From assembly GCF_003337565.1 (NCBI RefSeq), contig NZ_QPJL01000014.1:34848-98847 (forward strand): DNA of 64,000 nt, in the 5' to 3' direction. A program made the translations under genes and the position numbers. Every line of letters starts with the position of its first letter. Positions within the stretch are counted from its first letter, which is position 1. Positions 10,224-21,533 of the stretch are shown here, piece by piece. The DNA is from Paracoccus lutimaris. GTDB taxonomy: Bacteria; Pseudomonadota; Alphaproteobacteria; Rhodobacterales; Rhodobacteraceae. The notes under the pieces are model-generated. The model had not been told where the DNA came from. It was given only the letters and a program-made list of their open reading frames with translations, and did not search any database.

Positions 10224-11012
10224 TCACAGCAAGCCTTCGCTGCGGAAGCTCAGCTCGCGGGATTTGCCGATGATCAGGTGGTCATGGACCGTGATTCCCA
10301 TGACCTCGCCCGCAGCGACGATGCGCGCGGTCATCGAGATATCGGCCTGCGAGGGGGTCGGATCGCCCGAGGGGTGATTGTGGACCAGGATCAGGGCGCT
10401 GGCGGTCAGTTCCAGCGCGCGGCGCATGATCTCGCGCGGATAGACCGGGACGTGATCGACGGTGCCGCGGGCCTGTTCCTCATCGGCGATCAGCACGTTC
10501 TTGCGGTCCAGATAGAGGACGCGGAACTGCTCGATCTCGCGATGGGCCATGGCGGTGTGGCAATAGTCCAGCAGCGCGTCCCAGCTGGTCAGGACCGGGC
10601 GATGCATGACGCGCGAGCGCGCCAGCCGCTGTGCCGCTGCCTCGACGATCTTGAATTCCTGCACCACGGCAGGGCCGACGCCCGACACCTCGGCCAGCCG
10701 GGCGGGGGGCGCCGAGACCACGCGGTTGAAATCGCCGAAATGGTCCAGCAGCCGCCGGGCAAGGGGTTTGACGTCCTGACGTGGAATGGCACGAAACAGC
10801 ACCAGTTCCAGCAACTCGTAATCGGGCAGGGCGTCCGCCCCGCCCTGCATGAAACGGTCGCGCAGCCGCGCGCGGTGATCGGCCAGATAGCTGGGCGGTT
10901 TTTCACCGCGCCCGGACCGGACGGTTCCCGCCGTCAGGGGGGTATCATCCTCTGCCGGGGCAGGGAAGAACAGCGGCAAGGGCGCTTCGTGAAAGGCGTG
11001 ATTCGATCCCAT
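10224..11012 (-). CDS. radC: RadC-family JAB-domain protein
   Basis: RadC/YicR-type protein, 262 aa. The N-terminal part contains a helix-hairpin-helix-like UPF0758 domain (YELLELVLF...SGVGPAVVQEFKIV) at about 65-130. The C-terminal JAMM/JAB metalloprotease-like domain has HNHPSGDPTPSQAD near residue 205 with the expected His-x-His...Ser...Asp metal ligands. The first 45 residues are variable and Pro-rich. Despite the name, a DNA-repair role for this family is unproven. It sits between petA and dnaJ on the same strand, 60 nt after dnaJ. Confidence 0.93.
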   Translation of the reverse strand: MGSNHAFHEAPLPLFFPAPAEDDTPLTAGTVRSGRGEKPPSYLADHRARLRDRFMQGGADALPDYELLELVLFRAIPRQDVKPLARRLLDHFGDFNRVVSAPPARLAEVSGVGPAVVQEFKIVEAAAQRLARSRVMHRPVLTSWDALLDYCHTAMAHREIEQFRVLYLDRKNVLIADEEQARGTVDHVPVYPREIMRRALELTASALILVHNHPSGDPTPSQADISMTARIVAAGEVMGITVHDHLIIGKSRELSFRSEGLL

Positions 11013-11073
11013 GCCCGCAATCTGGCACGGGATCGGTGAAGGAAGGCTTAACGCTGCAGGGTCTGCGCGGGCG

Positions 11074-12243
<1,170 letters not shown>

Positions 12244-12273
12244 GTCGGTCGCGTCCGGGATCCTTAAAGGAAT

Positions 12274-12306
12274 GGCCGGCCCGTGCGGGTTTGCAGCGGG
12301 CCGGCC
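12274..12306 (-). terminator. Hairpin in the dnaK-dnaJ spacer
   Basis: Stem GGCCGGCCCG/CGGGCCGGCC (10 bp, 13-nt loop) begins about 19 nt after the dnaK stop and is followed on the minus strand by CATTCCTTTAAGG. It looks like a partial terminator or mRNA-processing site between dnaK and dnaJ, whose stoichiometry is usually unequal. Confidence 0.55.
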
Positions 12307-12324
12307 GATACGTTTGCACCGCGC

Positions 12325-14241
<1,917 letters not shown>

Positions 14242-14357
14242 GCAATAACCTTTCTTGCGGCGATATAAATAGGCTTCGGGTCCCATGAGGCCCCCGGAAC
14301 CTGGATCCCTTGATTGCCCCGAGCGGACTCTTCGGCGAGTCCCCCGGTATTCTTGGG

Positions 14358-14389
14358 CCTATATAGGAAGGGGTCCGGCGGCCTGCAAG
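14358..14389 (-). promoter_or_regulatory. Sigma-32 (RpoH) heat-shock promoter of dnaK
   Basis: On the minus strand CTTG (14389-14386) is followed by 18 nt and CCTATATAGG (14367-14358). This matches exactly the alphaproteobacterial RpoH consensus CTTG-N17/18-CYTATNTNNG. It lies about 120 nt upstream of the dnaK ATG. Confidence 0.85.
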
Positions 14390-14451
14390 CAGCGCCTGCG
14401 GCAGAAATTGCGCCTTTCTGGCGGCCGCGGCGCGACATTCCGGCCCGCCGG

Positions 14452-15273
14452 TCAGCGCCCGGCCGACCAGCTGACCGACACGGCCTTGCGGGTCACGAAT
14501 TCGCCCATCAGCCCGATCATCAGCAACGCCAGCGTGGTATAGACGGGGTATTCCAGGTTCGAGTTGCGCGGCGCGTAATTGATGAAGGCATAGCCGCGCG
14601 TCTGGTCGATGATGTGAAACAGCGGGTTCCAGGAAAAGGCGTGCAGCAGCGCCGGGGACATGGTGTTGGCCACGAACATCTTGCCGGAAAACACCATGTT
14701 GACGCGCTGGAAGAACATGGTCAGCACCTGCGCCCCCTGCGGCCACCATGGCCGCAGCGACAGGAAGATCAGCCCGATGCAGCAGCCGCAGAACCACGAC
14801 AGCAGCAACATCGCATAGCAGGCCAGCGGATCCTCGATATGGATCGGCTCGACGAAGTAATTATAGGCCGTCATCACCACGAAGGCCGCGAAGGTCTGCT
14901 TGTATAGCGAAGCCAGCGCCGCGGCCGAGATCACCACCGCCGTGTTCATCGGCCCGTGCTTCATGATCTGGCTGTTGGGCCCGCCAGAGCCCGAGACCGC
15001 GCCGATGGCCTGCGAAAAGGCCATGAACATGAAGATGCCGGTCATGATATAGACGATGAAATCGCCCCGGATCGGCGAATAGCGCACGCCGATGATGAAA
15101 TATATCAGGTAGAACCCCAGGATCATGGCGACGGCCTGGACCACCGTCATCATCAGACCGACAATGGCGTTGCGCTGGCCCTTGCGCAGATTGTTCACGG
15201 TCACATGATAGATCAGCGCCAGCGTCGTGAACGCGGCCTCGACCATGTTGCGACTGCGGCGTTGCGTAAACAT
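14452..15273 (-). CDS. ABC-2 type permease for polysaccharide export (KpsM-like)
   Basis: A membrane protein of about 273 aa with six hydrophobic segments and the ABC-2 permease layout of KpsM/RfbA polysaccharide exporters. An N-terminal amphipathic region (QRRSRNMVEAAFTTL) precedes TM1-2 (MMTVVQAVAMILGFYLIYFIIG). The family-typical internal segment and the SWNPLFHIIDQTRGYAF motif precede the last helices. Such permeases pair with an ATPase (KpsT type) to move capsular or O-antigen chains, but no partner ATPase is in the window. ATG 15273 was chosen over GTG 15291. It is divergent from cysQ and the polysaccharide genes. Confidence 0.82.
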   Translation of the reverse strand: MFTQRRSRNMVEAAFTTLALIYHVTVNNLRKGQRNAIVGLMMTVVQAVAMILGFYLIYFIIGVRYSPIRGDFIVYIMTGIFMFMAFSQAIGAVSGSGGPNSQIMKHGPMNTAVVISAAALASLYKQTFAAFVVMTAYNYFVEPIHIEDPLACYAMLLLSWFCGCCIGLIFLSLRPWWPQGAQVLTMFFQRVNMVFSGKMFVANTMSPALLHAFSWNPLFHIIDQTRGYAFINYAPRNSNLEYPVYTTLALLMIGLMGEFVTRKAVSVSWSAGR

Positions 15274-15356
15274 CGCTGATCGGTCTTTCACTGGGGCAGG
15301 GCGGGGCGCTTGCCCTGCGCGATCCGCCGCATCATAACAAACGGGAAAACCATATA

Positions 15357-15362
15357 TATAAT
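15357..15362 (+). promoter_or_regulatory. Putative -10 element upstream of cysQ
   Basis: A perfect TATAAT lies in an AT-rich tract 43 nt before the cysQ ATG, in the divergent spacer with the permease gene. No good -35 hexamer is visible at the right distance, so this is tentative. Confidence 0.4.
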
Positions 15363-15404
15363 CAGCGCCGCATGCCGGTAAACCCGGGACCGAAAGGAAA
15401 ACCT

Positions 15405-16202
15405 ATGCAATTCGATCAAATGATTGCCGAGATGCGCCGCCTTGCCCTGCTTGCCGGTGACAGGATCATGCAGATCTATGGTGCCGAGGATTTTGAGGTC
15501 CGGTCAAAATCCGACGCATCCCCGGTGACCGAGGCCGATGAGGCCGCCGACGCGCTGATCTCTGCCGGTCTGCGCGCGGCCTTTCCCGATATTCCGCTGG
15601 TGACCGAGGAGCAGGCCGAGACCCATGGGCAAAGCCTGTCGACCTTCCTGATCGTCGATCCGCTGGACGGGACCAAGGAATTCGTCCAGCGGCGCGGTGA
15701 TTTCACCGTCAATATCGCCTATGTCGAAAACGGCACGCCGCGCTTTGGCGTGGTCTATGCCCCGGCCAAGGGGCGGCTGTTCTATACCGCCGCGCATGGC
15801 GGCTCGGTCGAGGAAAAGGGCCCCTTTGGCGCGCAGCCGGGCGAGGTCACGCCCATCGGCGTCAATTCGATGCCCGACAATCGCGGGCTGATGGTGGTGG
15901 CCTCAAAATCGCATCGCGACGCCGCGACCGACGCCTATATCGACCATTACGCGGTGCGCGACATGACTTCGGCGGGCAGTTCGCTGAAATTCTGCCTTGT
16001 CGCGACGGGCGAGGCCGATCTTTATCCGCGCCTTGGCCGGACCATGGAATGGGACACGGCGGCGGGCGATGCGGTGCTGCGCGGCGCGGGTGGCGAGGTG
16101 GTGCGTTTCGACGACCACACCCCCTTGGCCTATGGCAAGCCCGGTTTCGACAATCCCTTCTTCATCGCCTATGCGCCCGGCGTGCTGCTGGTGCGGGAGT
16201 AA
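15405..16202 (+). CDS. cysQ: 3'(2'),5'-bisphosphate nucleotidase CysQ
   Basis: CysQ, 265 aa, of the inositol-monophosphatase superfamily, hydrolyses 3'-phosphoadenosine 5'-phosphate (PAP) to AMP. The metal-binding motifs are clear: VTEEQAE near residue 66, DPLDGTKEF near 86, and WDTAAGDAVL near 215. Start is ATG 15405 with GAAAGGAAA upstream. PAP arises from PAPS in sulfate assimilation and in sulfotransferase reactions. A sulfotransferase-like gene lies 8 kb downstream, so the enzyme may clear PAP made during glycan sulfation; it is also a general housekeeping enzyme. It is followed by a cytidylyltransferase gene after 4 nt. Confidence 0.93.
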   Translation: MQFDQMIAEMRRLALLAGDRIMQIYGAEDFEVRSKSDASPVTEADEAADALISAGLRAAFPDIPLVTEEQAETHGQSLSTFLIVDPLDGTKEFVQRRGDFTVNIAYVENGTPRFGVVYAPAKGRLFYTAAHGGSVEEKGPFGAQPGEVTPIGVNSMPDNRGLMVVASKSHRDAATDAYIDHYAVRDMTSAGSSLKFCLVATGEADLYPRLGRTMEWDTAAGDAVLRGAGGEVVRFDDHTPLAYGKPGFDNPFFIAYAPGVLLVRE

Positions 16203-16206
16203 ACCC

Positions 16207-17007
16207 ATGTCTGTCGTCATCGTCATTCCCGCCCGCCATGCCTCGACCCGCTATCCCGGCAAGCCGCTGGTGGAATTGCGCGGCGCCTCGGGGCAGGGGC
16301 TCAGCCTGATCCGCCGCAGCTGGGAGGCGGCGCGGGCCGCGCAGGGCATCGACCGGGTGATCGTCGCCACCGATGACGACCGCATCCGCGAGCATGCCGA
16401 GGGCTTCGGGGCCGAGGTGGCGATGACCTCGACCAGCGCCCGAAACGGCACCGAACGCTGCGCCGAGGCCGTGGCCAATCTGGGCCTGACCCATGATATC
16501 GTGGTCAACCTGCAGGGCGACGCGCCGCTGACGCCCGCCTGGTTCGTCGAGGATCTGGTCGCGGGCCTGCGTGCCGATCCGGGCGCCGATGTGGCGACGC
16601 CGGTCCTGCGCTGCACCGGCGCCATGCGCTCCGAGCTGATCGCCGACCGCGTCGCGGGCCGCGTCGGCGGCACCACCGCCGTCTTCGGTCACGACCGGCG
16701 CGGGCTTTATTTCTCGAAAGAGGTGATCCCCTTTGCCGCCGGCGATTTCGGCCCCAGCGACCCGACCCCAGTCTATCACCATGTCGGCGTCTATGCCTAT
16801 CGCCCCGCCGCGCTGGCCGAATACCCAAGCTGGGGCGAGGGGCGTCTTGAACAGCTTGAGGGGCTCGAGCAATTGCGTTTCCTTGAACGTGGCCGCCGCA
16901 TCCTGTGCGTCGAGGTCGAGGCGCGGGGCCGTGAATTCTGGGAGCTGAACAACCCCTCGGATGTGGGCAAGCTGGAATCGATGATGCAGCGCATGGGCAT
17001 CGCCTGA
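16207..17007 (+). CDS. KdsB-like CMP-sugar synthetase (cytidylyltransferase)
   Basis: A 266-aa nucleotidyltransferase of the CMP-Kdo synthetase type, expected to activate an acidic sugar with CTP. IPARHASTRYPGKPL near residue 7 matches the nucleotide-binding signature of KdsB. GTERCAEA near 85 and VNLQGDAPLTPAW near 100 correspond to KdsB GTDRxAE and VNVQGDEPLI; the E-to-A change in QGDAP departs from the housekeeping KdsB, so another sugar acid is possible. The open frame extends back into cysQ but that part is a shadow. Its stop overlaps the next ATG (TGATG), linking it to the glycosyltransferase downstream. Confidence 0.85.
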   Translation: MSVVIVIPARHASTRYPGKPLVELRGASGQGLSLIRRSWEAARAAQGIDRVIVATDDDRIREHAEGFGAEVAMTSTSARNGTERCAEAVANLGLTHDIVVNLQGDAPLTPAWFVEDLVAGLRADPGADVATPVLRCTGAMRSELIADRVAGRVGGTTAVFGHDRRGLYFSKEVIPFAAGDFGPSDPTPVYHHVGVYAYRPAALAEYPSWGEGRLEQLEGLEQLRFLERGRRILCVEVEARGREFWELNNPSDVGKLESMMQRMGIA

Positions 17008-18251
17008 TGCAGCCAGCGCCGGGGCGCGCGCCGCGATGCAGTGTCATCGTCGTCTCGCGTCACCGGCCGCAGCATCTGGCCCGCTGCCTGGCCGCCCTGG
17101 CCCGCCAGACCCATCCCGAATATGAAATCGTGCTGGTCGCCGACCCGGCCTCCGTGGGTATCTGCGCGGACCTGCCGCTGAAGCGCCGGGCCTTTGACAT
17201 CCCGAACATCTCGCTGGCCCGGAACGAGGGCATCGCGCTGGCCGCCGCCCCGGTCGTGGCCTTCATCGACGATGACGCCATCGCCCTGCCCGGCTGGGCC
17301 GAGGCGCTGACCCGGCCTTTTGCCGATCCGCGCGTGCTGGCCGGGACCGGCTTTACCCGTGGCCCCGACGGGCTGAGCTGGCAGGCGCGGGCCGAGCGGA
17401 TGACGGCCTCGGGTCAGGCCATCCCCTTTGATCTGGATGAGCCTGCCCTGCTCGCGCCCGAGGACGGCTGCCCGATCAGCACCATCGGCACCAATTGCGC
17501 CTTTCGCCGCGAGACGCTGCTGGAGATCGGCGGCTTTGATGGGGCATTTCCCTATCATCTGGACGAAAGCGATGTGAACATGCGCCTCTGCGCGCGGTTT
17601 CCGCAGGGGCTGACGGCGGTGGTGCCACAGGCGCAGGTGATCCATGGTATTGCGCCGGGTTCGGGCCGCGCCGGGGCGGGCGTGCCGCAGGATCTGACGC
17701 AGATCGGCCGCTCGTCCGCGATCTTTGCCGCGCGCCATGGTGGTGACGCGAGGTGGGTGCAGATTAGTCAGCGGCGGCGCTTGCTGCGTCATATGGTCGC
17801 GGGGCGGCTTGATCCTTTCGCGGTGGCGCCGCTGATGGCGACGCTGCGGGCAGGATTGGCCGAGGGGCGGGCGCTGTGCCCGCCGCCTCCAGTCGGAAAA
17901 CCGGCCGTTGCGTCTGATTTCGCGTCTGATTTCCGTCCCATTTCGGGCCATGCGCCCCGCCATGTGTTTCTGGCGGGATGGCATTGGCGGGCGGGGTCCT
18001 TGCGCGAATCCGCCGCCCGCGCGGTCGCGGCGGGCGATCTGGCCACGATCCTGCTGATGACCCCCAGCGTCCTGCCGCATCGCATGGTGATGGGCGAGGG
18101 CGGCTGGTGGGAACAGCGCGGCGGGCTTTGGGGCCCCTCGCGGCCGGGAGATTCACCAGTCTTTCTGATGGGTTGGCACAATCGCTGCGCGCGCGAGCGG
18201 GGAAATTCGCTGGACCTGGGCGTGAAATCGGCGGAAACTGGCAACGGATAA
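17007..18251 (+). CDS. Family 2 glycosyltransferase
   Basis: A 414-aa protein whose first about 230 residues form a GT-A fold glycosyltransferase domain. CSVIVVSRHRPQHLARCLAAL opens the domain, AFIDDDAIALPGW near residue 90 gives the DXD-like metal motif, and NCAFRRETLLEIGGFDGAF with HLDESDVNMRL near 170-195 is the usual GT2 acceptor region. The last about 150 residues are a less familiar domain (HVFLAGWHWRAGSLRESAARAV...). The ATG overlaps the stop of the cytidylyltransferase gene, so the two are coupled. Role in surface glycan synthesis is inferred from context. Confidence 0.82.
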   Translation: MQPAPGRAPRCSVIVVSRHRPQHLARCLAALARQTHPEYEIVLVADPASVGICADLPLKRRAFDIPNISLARNEGIALAAAPVVAFIDDDAIALPGWAEALTRPFADPRVLAGTGFTRGPDGLSWQARAERMTASGQAIPFDLDEPALLAPEDGCPISTIGTNCAFRRETLLEIGGFDGAFPYHLDESDVNMRLCARFPQGLTAVVPQAQVIHGIAPGSGRAGAGVPQDLTQIGRSSAIFAARHGGDARWVQISQRRRLLRHMVAGRLDPFAVAPLMATLRAGLAEGRALCPPPPVGKPAVASDFASDFRPISGHAPRHVFLAGWHWRAGSLRESAARAVAAGDLATILLMTPSVLPHRMVMGEGGWWEQRGGLWGPSRPGDSPVFLMGWHNRCARERGNSLDLGVKSAETGNG

Positions 18252-18375
18252 AGAAAAAATTCGCCTGGTCTGAATTTAGACGGAACGGTTTGGCTCTTAC
18301 CGCGCTTGTTGCGCAGTCGCGAACAAACGGGGATAACCCCCAAAAAGGTTGGCGCAGACGTCAGGAGACCTATTG

Positions 18376-19266
18376 ATGAGTCGTAAAGTAACCAAGGCCA
18401 TCTTCCCCGTGGCTGGCCTGGGCACCCGCTTTCTTCCCGCAACGAAGAGCATTCCCAAGGAAATCATGACCTTGGTGGACCGCCCGTTGATCCAATACGC
18501 GATCGACGAGGCCCGTGCTGCCGGGATCGAAGAGTTCATCTTCGTTACCTCGCGCGGCAAGGGTGCGCTTGAGGACTATTTCGACCATGCCCACGAACTG
18601 GAATCGAATCTGAAAAAGGCCAACAAGACCGACCTGCTGGACGTGCTGCGCGGCACCAACATGGATTCGGGCGCCATCGCCTATATCCGCCAGCACAAGG
18701 CACTGGGGCTGGGTCACGCGGTCTGGTGCGCCCGCCGTCTTGTCGGCGACGAGCCCTTTGCCGTCATCCTGACCGATGACGTCATCATGGGCGAGCCGCC
18801 CTGCCTTCAGCAGATGATCGAGGCCTATCAGGACACCGGCGGCAGCATGGTCGCGACCATGGAAGTGCCGCTGGACAAGACCAAGGCTTACGGCGTCCTT
18901 GACGTGGCCGAGGACATGGGCGCCATCGTCCGCGCCAAGGGCATGGTCGAAAAGCCCAAGGAAAACCCGCCCTCGAACCTGGCGGTGATCGGGCGCTATA
19001 TCCTTGCCCCGACGGTGCTCAACAACCTCAACAAGCTCAAGCAGGGCTCGGGCGGGGAAATCCAGCTGACCGACGCCATTGCCGACGAGATCGCCGAAGG
19101 GCGCGGCGTCTATGGCCTGCGCTTCCGCGGCCAGCGCTTCGACTGCGGCTCGAAAGCCGGTTTCCTGCAGGCGACCGTGGCCTTTGGCCTTGCACGCGAA
19201 GATCTCAAGCACGAGTTCGCCGAATACCTTTCGGATATCAACTCGATCCTGAAGGCGGCGGAATAA
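18376..19266 (+). CDS. galU: UTP-glucose-1-phosphate uridylyltransferase
   Basis: GalU, 296 aa, makes UDP-glucose from UTP and glucose-1-phosphate. The N-terminal VTKAIFPVAGLGTRFLPATKSIPKEI-type motif contains the catalytic nucleotide-binding loop, and GGEIQLTDAI and MVEKPKENPPSN are family hallmarks. Start is ATG 18376 with AGGAG 9 nt upstream. It is followed after 3 nt by galE, giving UDP-glucose and UDP-galactose for the glycosyltransferases downstream. The 124-nt spacer upstream is AT-richer and probably carries a promoter. Confidence 0.96.
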   Translation: MSRKVTKAIFPVAGLGTRFLPATKSIPKEIMTLVDRPLIQYAIDEARAAGIEEFIFVTSRGKGALEDYFDHAHELESNLKKANKTDLLDVLRGTNMDSGAIAYIRQHKALGLGHAVWCARRLVGDEPFAVILTDDVIMGEPPCLQQMIEAYQDTGGSMVATMEVPLDKTKAYGVLDVAEDMGAIVRAKGMVEKPKENPPSNLAVIGRYILAPTVLNNLNKLKQGSGGEIQLTDAIADEIAEGRGVYGLRFRGQRFDCGSKAGFLQATVAFGLAREDLKHEFAEYLSDINSILKAAE

Positions 19267-19269
19267 GGC

Positions 19270-20268
19270 ATGACGGCGACGGTATTGGTGACGGGCGGTG
19301 CGGGCTATATCGGCTCGCATGCCTGCAAGGCGTTGCGTGATGCGGGTTTCGTCCCGGTCACTTATGACAACCTCTGCACCGGCTGGCGCGAGGCGGTGAA
19401 ATTCGGCCCCTTCGAACAGGGCGAATTGCTGGACCGCGCCCGGCTGGACGAGGTTTTCGCCCGCCACCGGCCGATTGCCGTCATGCATTTCGCCGCACTG
19501 AGCCAGGTCGGCGAAGCCATGGCCCAGCCGGGCAAATACTGGCGCGGCAATGTCAGCGCCTCGCTGAGCCTCATCGAGGCGACGCTGGCTGCGGGCGTGC
19601 GCAATTTCGTCTTTTCCTCGACCTGCGCCACTTACGGCGATCATGACGGGGTGGTGCTGGACGAAAACACCCCGCAACTGCCGCTGAACGCTTATGGCGC
19701 CAGCAAGCGCGCGATCGAGGACATGCTGAAGGACTTCGGCGCCTCGGACGGGCTCTCCAGCGTGATTTTCCGCTATTTCAACGTCGCCGGCGCCGATCCC
19801 GAGGGCGAGGTGGGCGAGTTCCACCAGCCCGAGACGCATCTGGTGCCGCTGATTCTGGACGCCATCGACGGCAAGCGCCCGGCGCTGACCATCCATGGCA
19901 CCGATTATCCGACCCCGGATGGCACCTGCATCCGCGACTATGTCCATGTCATGGACCTGGTCGACGCCCATGTGTTGGGCCTGCGGCACCTGCTGGCCGG
20001 CAAGGTCGCCAAGGGCGGCCATGATGTCTTTTGCCTTGGCACCGGCAACGGCTTTTCGGTGCGCGAGGTGATCGACCATTCGAAATATGTCACCAACCGG
20101 CCCGTGCCGCTGACCGAAGGTCCGCGCCGGGGCGGTGATGCGGTCAAGCTTGTCTCGGGCAGCGAAAAGGCGATTGCGGTGCTGGGCTGGAACCCGGCCC
20201 GCTCGACCCTGCCGCAGATGATCGGCGACGCCTGGCGCTGGCATCAGAACGGTGGCTATGGCGCCTGA
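19270..20268 (+). CDS. galE: UDP-glucose 4-epimerase
   Basis: GalE, 332 aa, an extended SDR that interconverts UDP-glucose and UDP-galactose. The NAD-binding motif TGGAGYIGSH is at the start, SSTCATYG near residue 117 gives the catalytic Ser/Thr, and YGASKRAIE near 142 gives the Tyr-Lys pair. YFNVAGADPEGEVGE is a typical GalE segment. Its 3' end overlaps the next glycosyltransferase start by about 10 nt, implying one message with galU and the following genes. Confidence 0.95.
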   Translation: MTATVLVTGGAGYIGSHACKALRDAGFVPVTYDNLCTGWREAVKFGPFEQGELLDRARLDEVFARHRPIAVMHFAALSQVGEAMAQPGKYWRGNVSASLSLIEATLAAGVRNFVFSSTCATYGDHDGVVLDENTPQLPLNAYGASKRAIEDMLKDFGASDGLSSVIFRYFNVAGADPEGEVGEFHQPETHLVPLILDAIDGKRPALTIHGTDYPTPDGTCIRDYVHVMDLVDAHVLGLRHLLAGKVAKGGHDVFCLGTGNGFSVREVIDHSKYVTNRPVPLTEGPRRGGDAVKLVSGSEKAIAVLGWNPARSTLPQMIGDAWRWHQNGGYGA

Positions 20269-21529
20269 GCCGGCGATCCTGCTGGATGTTTCGCGGCTGA
20301 TTTCCCGGCTTGGACAGGGGCCGGCGACCGGCATCGACCGGGTCGAGGCGGAATGGCTGGCCCATCTGCAGACCCGTCCGCATCTCTTGCTGTGCCGGGT
20401 GCCGCGCGGGCAGTTGCTGCTGCCCCCTGCCGCCGGTGCGGCGATCCTGCGCTGGGGCGCGGGCGACACCGCCGACCTGCCGCCGCCGGGGTTTCTGGAC
20501 CGGCTGCGCGGCCGGCGGCACATCCGTGCCCGGGCCGAGGCGGCGCTGCGGCGCATGGCGCTGGCCCGCGCCGGGCGCGATGGGCAGGGCCTCGCGCGCC
20601 GGGTCATCCGGCGCATGGGGCCGACCAGCTATCTCAATACCGGCCACAGCAACCTTGAGGCGCGGCTGTGGCAAAACCTGCGGGGCTTGCGCCGCGTTGT
20701 GCTGATCCATGACACGATCCCGCTGGATCACCCCGAATTCACCCGCACCGGCCAGTCCGAGAAATTCCGCGCCCGCTTTGCCGCCGCGCTTGGCCATGCC
20801 GATCTGGTGCTGACCGTCTCGCAGGCGACGCGGGCAGATGTGCTGCGCTGGCGCGACCGGCTGGGCCTGCCCGACCGCGCGCCTGTCGAGGCCGTGCCCC
20901 TTGGCACAAGGCTGGCCGAGCCGGCCCTGCTGCCCAGCGATGCCGGTCCCATCCCGCTGGACCGGCCCTTTTTCGTCACGCTGGGCACGATCGAGCCGCG
21001 CAAGAACCACGCGCTGCTGCTGGACGCCTGGCAAGAACTGGCGCGGCGGATGCCCCCCGAACGCCTGCCACGGCTTTATATCATCGGCCGGCGCGGCTGG
21101 GAAAACCATCAGGTCTTTGCCCGGCTGGATGCGCTGCCCCGCGACGGCATGGTGCGCGAATTCGCGGGTCTGGATGATGGCGCTGTCGCCTATCTGCTGA
21201 CCCATTGCCACGGCCTTCTGATGCCGAGCCGGGCCGAGGGCTTTGGCCTGCCTCTGACCGAGGCCGCCGCGCGCGGCATCCCGGTCCTGTCGGCGCCGCT
21301 GCCCGCCGCGCGCGAGATCCTGGGAAGCTATGCGCGCTGGCTGTCGCCGGACGATGCGCGCGGCTGGGCCGGCGCAGTGGCGCTTCTGGCGGCCGAGGCG
21401 CCGCTGCGCCTGCCGCCGCCGCAGTTGCGCGATTGGGACATGTATTTCGCGCAGGCCCATGACCTCCTGCACGAGCGATTGCGCAACCGGGCCATGGCCG
21501 CTATGCCCGGTCTGTCACAGGTGAAGTAG
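20258..21529 (+). CDS. Family 4 glycosyltransferase
   Basis: A 423-aa GT-B fold enzyme. The C-terminal donor-binding half is clear: LGTIEPRKNHALLLDAW near 240 and PSRAEGFGLPLTEAAARGIPVL near 325, the E(x7)E-type motif of GT4 enzymes. The N-terminal half contains ATGIDRVE and LIHDTIPLDHPE, as seen in mannosyl- or rhamnosyltransferases that act on capsules. ATG 20258 was chosen; an in-frame GTG at 20252 is possible. The start lies within galE, and the next gene follows after 4 nt. Sugar and acceptor are unknown. Confidence 0.87.
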   Translation: MAPEPAILLDVSRLISRLGQGPATGIDRVEAEWLAHLQTRPHLLLCRVPRGQLLLPPAAGAAILRWGAGDTADLPPPGFLDRLRGRRHIRARAEAALRRMALARAGRDGQGLARRVIRRMGPTSYLNTGHSNLEARLWQNLRGLRRVVLIHDTIPLDHPEFTRTGQSEKFRARFAAALGHADLVLTVSQATRADVLRWRDRLGLPDRAPVEAVPLGTRLAEPALLPSDAGPIPLDRPFFVTLGTIEPRKNHALLLDAWQELARRMPPERLPRLYIIGRRGWENHQVFARLDALPRDGMVREFAGLDDGAVAYLLTHCHGLLMPSRAEGFGLPLTEAAARGIPVLSAPLPAAREILGSYARWLSPDDARGWAGAVALLAAEAPLRLPPPQLRDWDMYFAQAHDLLHERLRNRAMAAMPGLSQVK

Positions 21530-21533
21530 GTCC

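Noticed and set aside
18370..20616. A 748-codon minus-strand frame opposite galU and galE
   Set aside because: Shadow of two clearly coding plus-strand genes with intact motifs.
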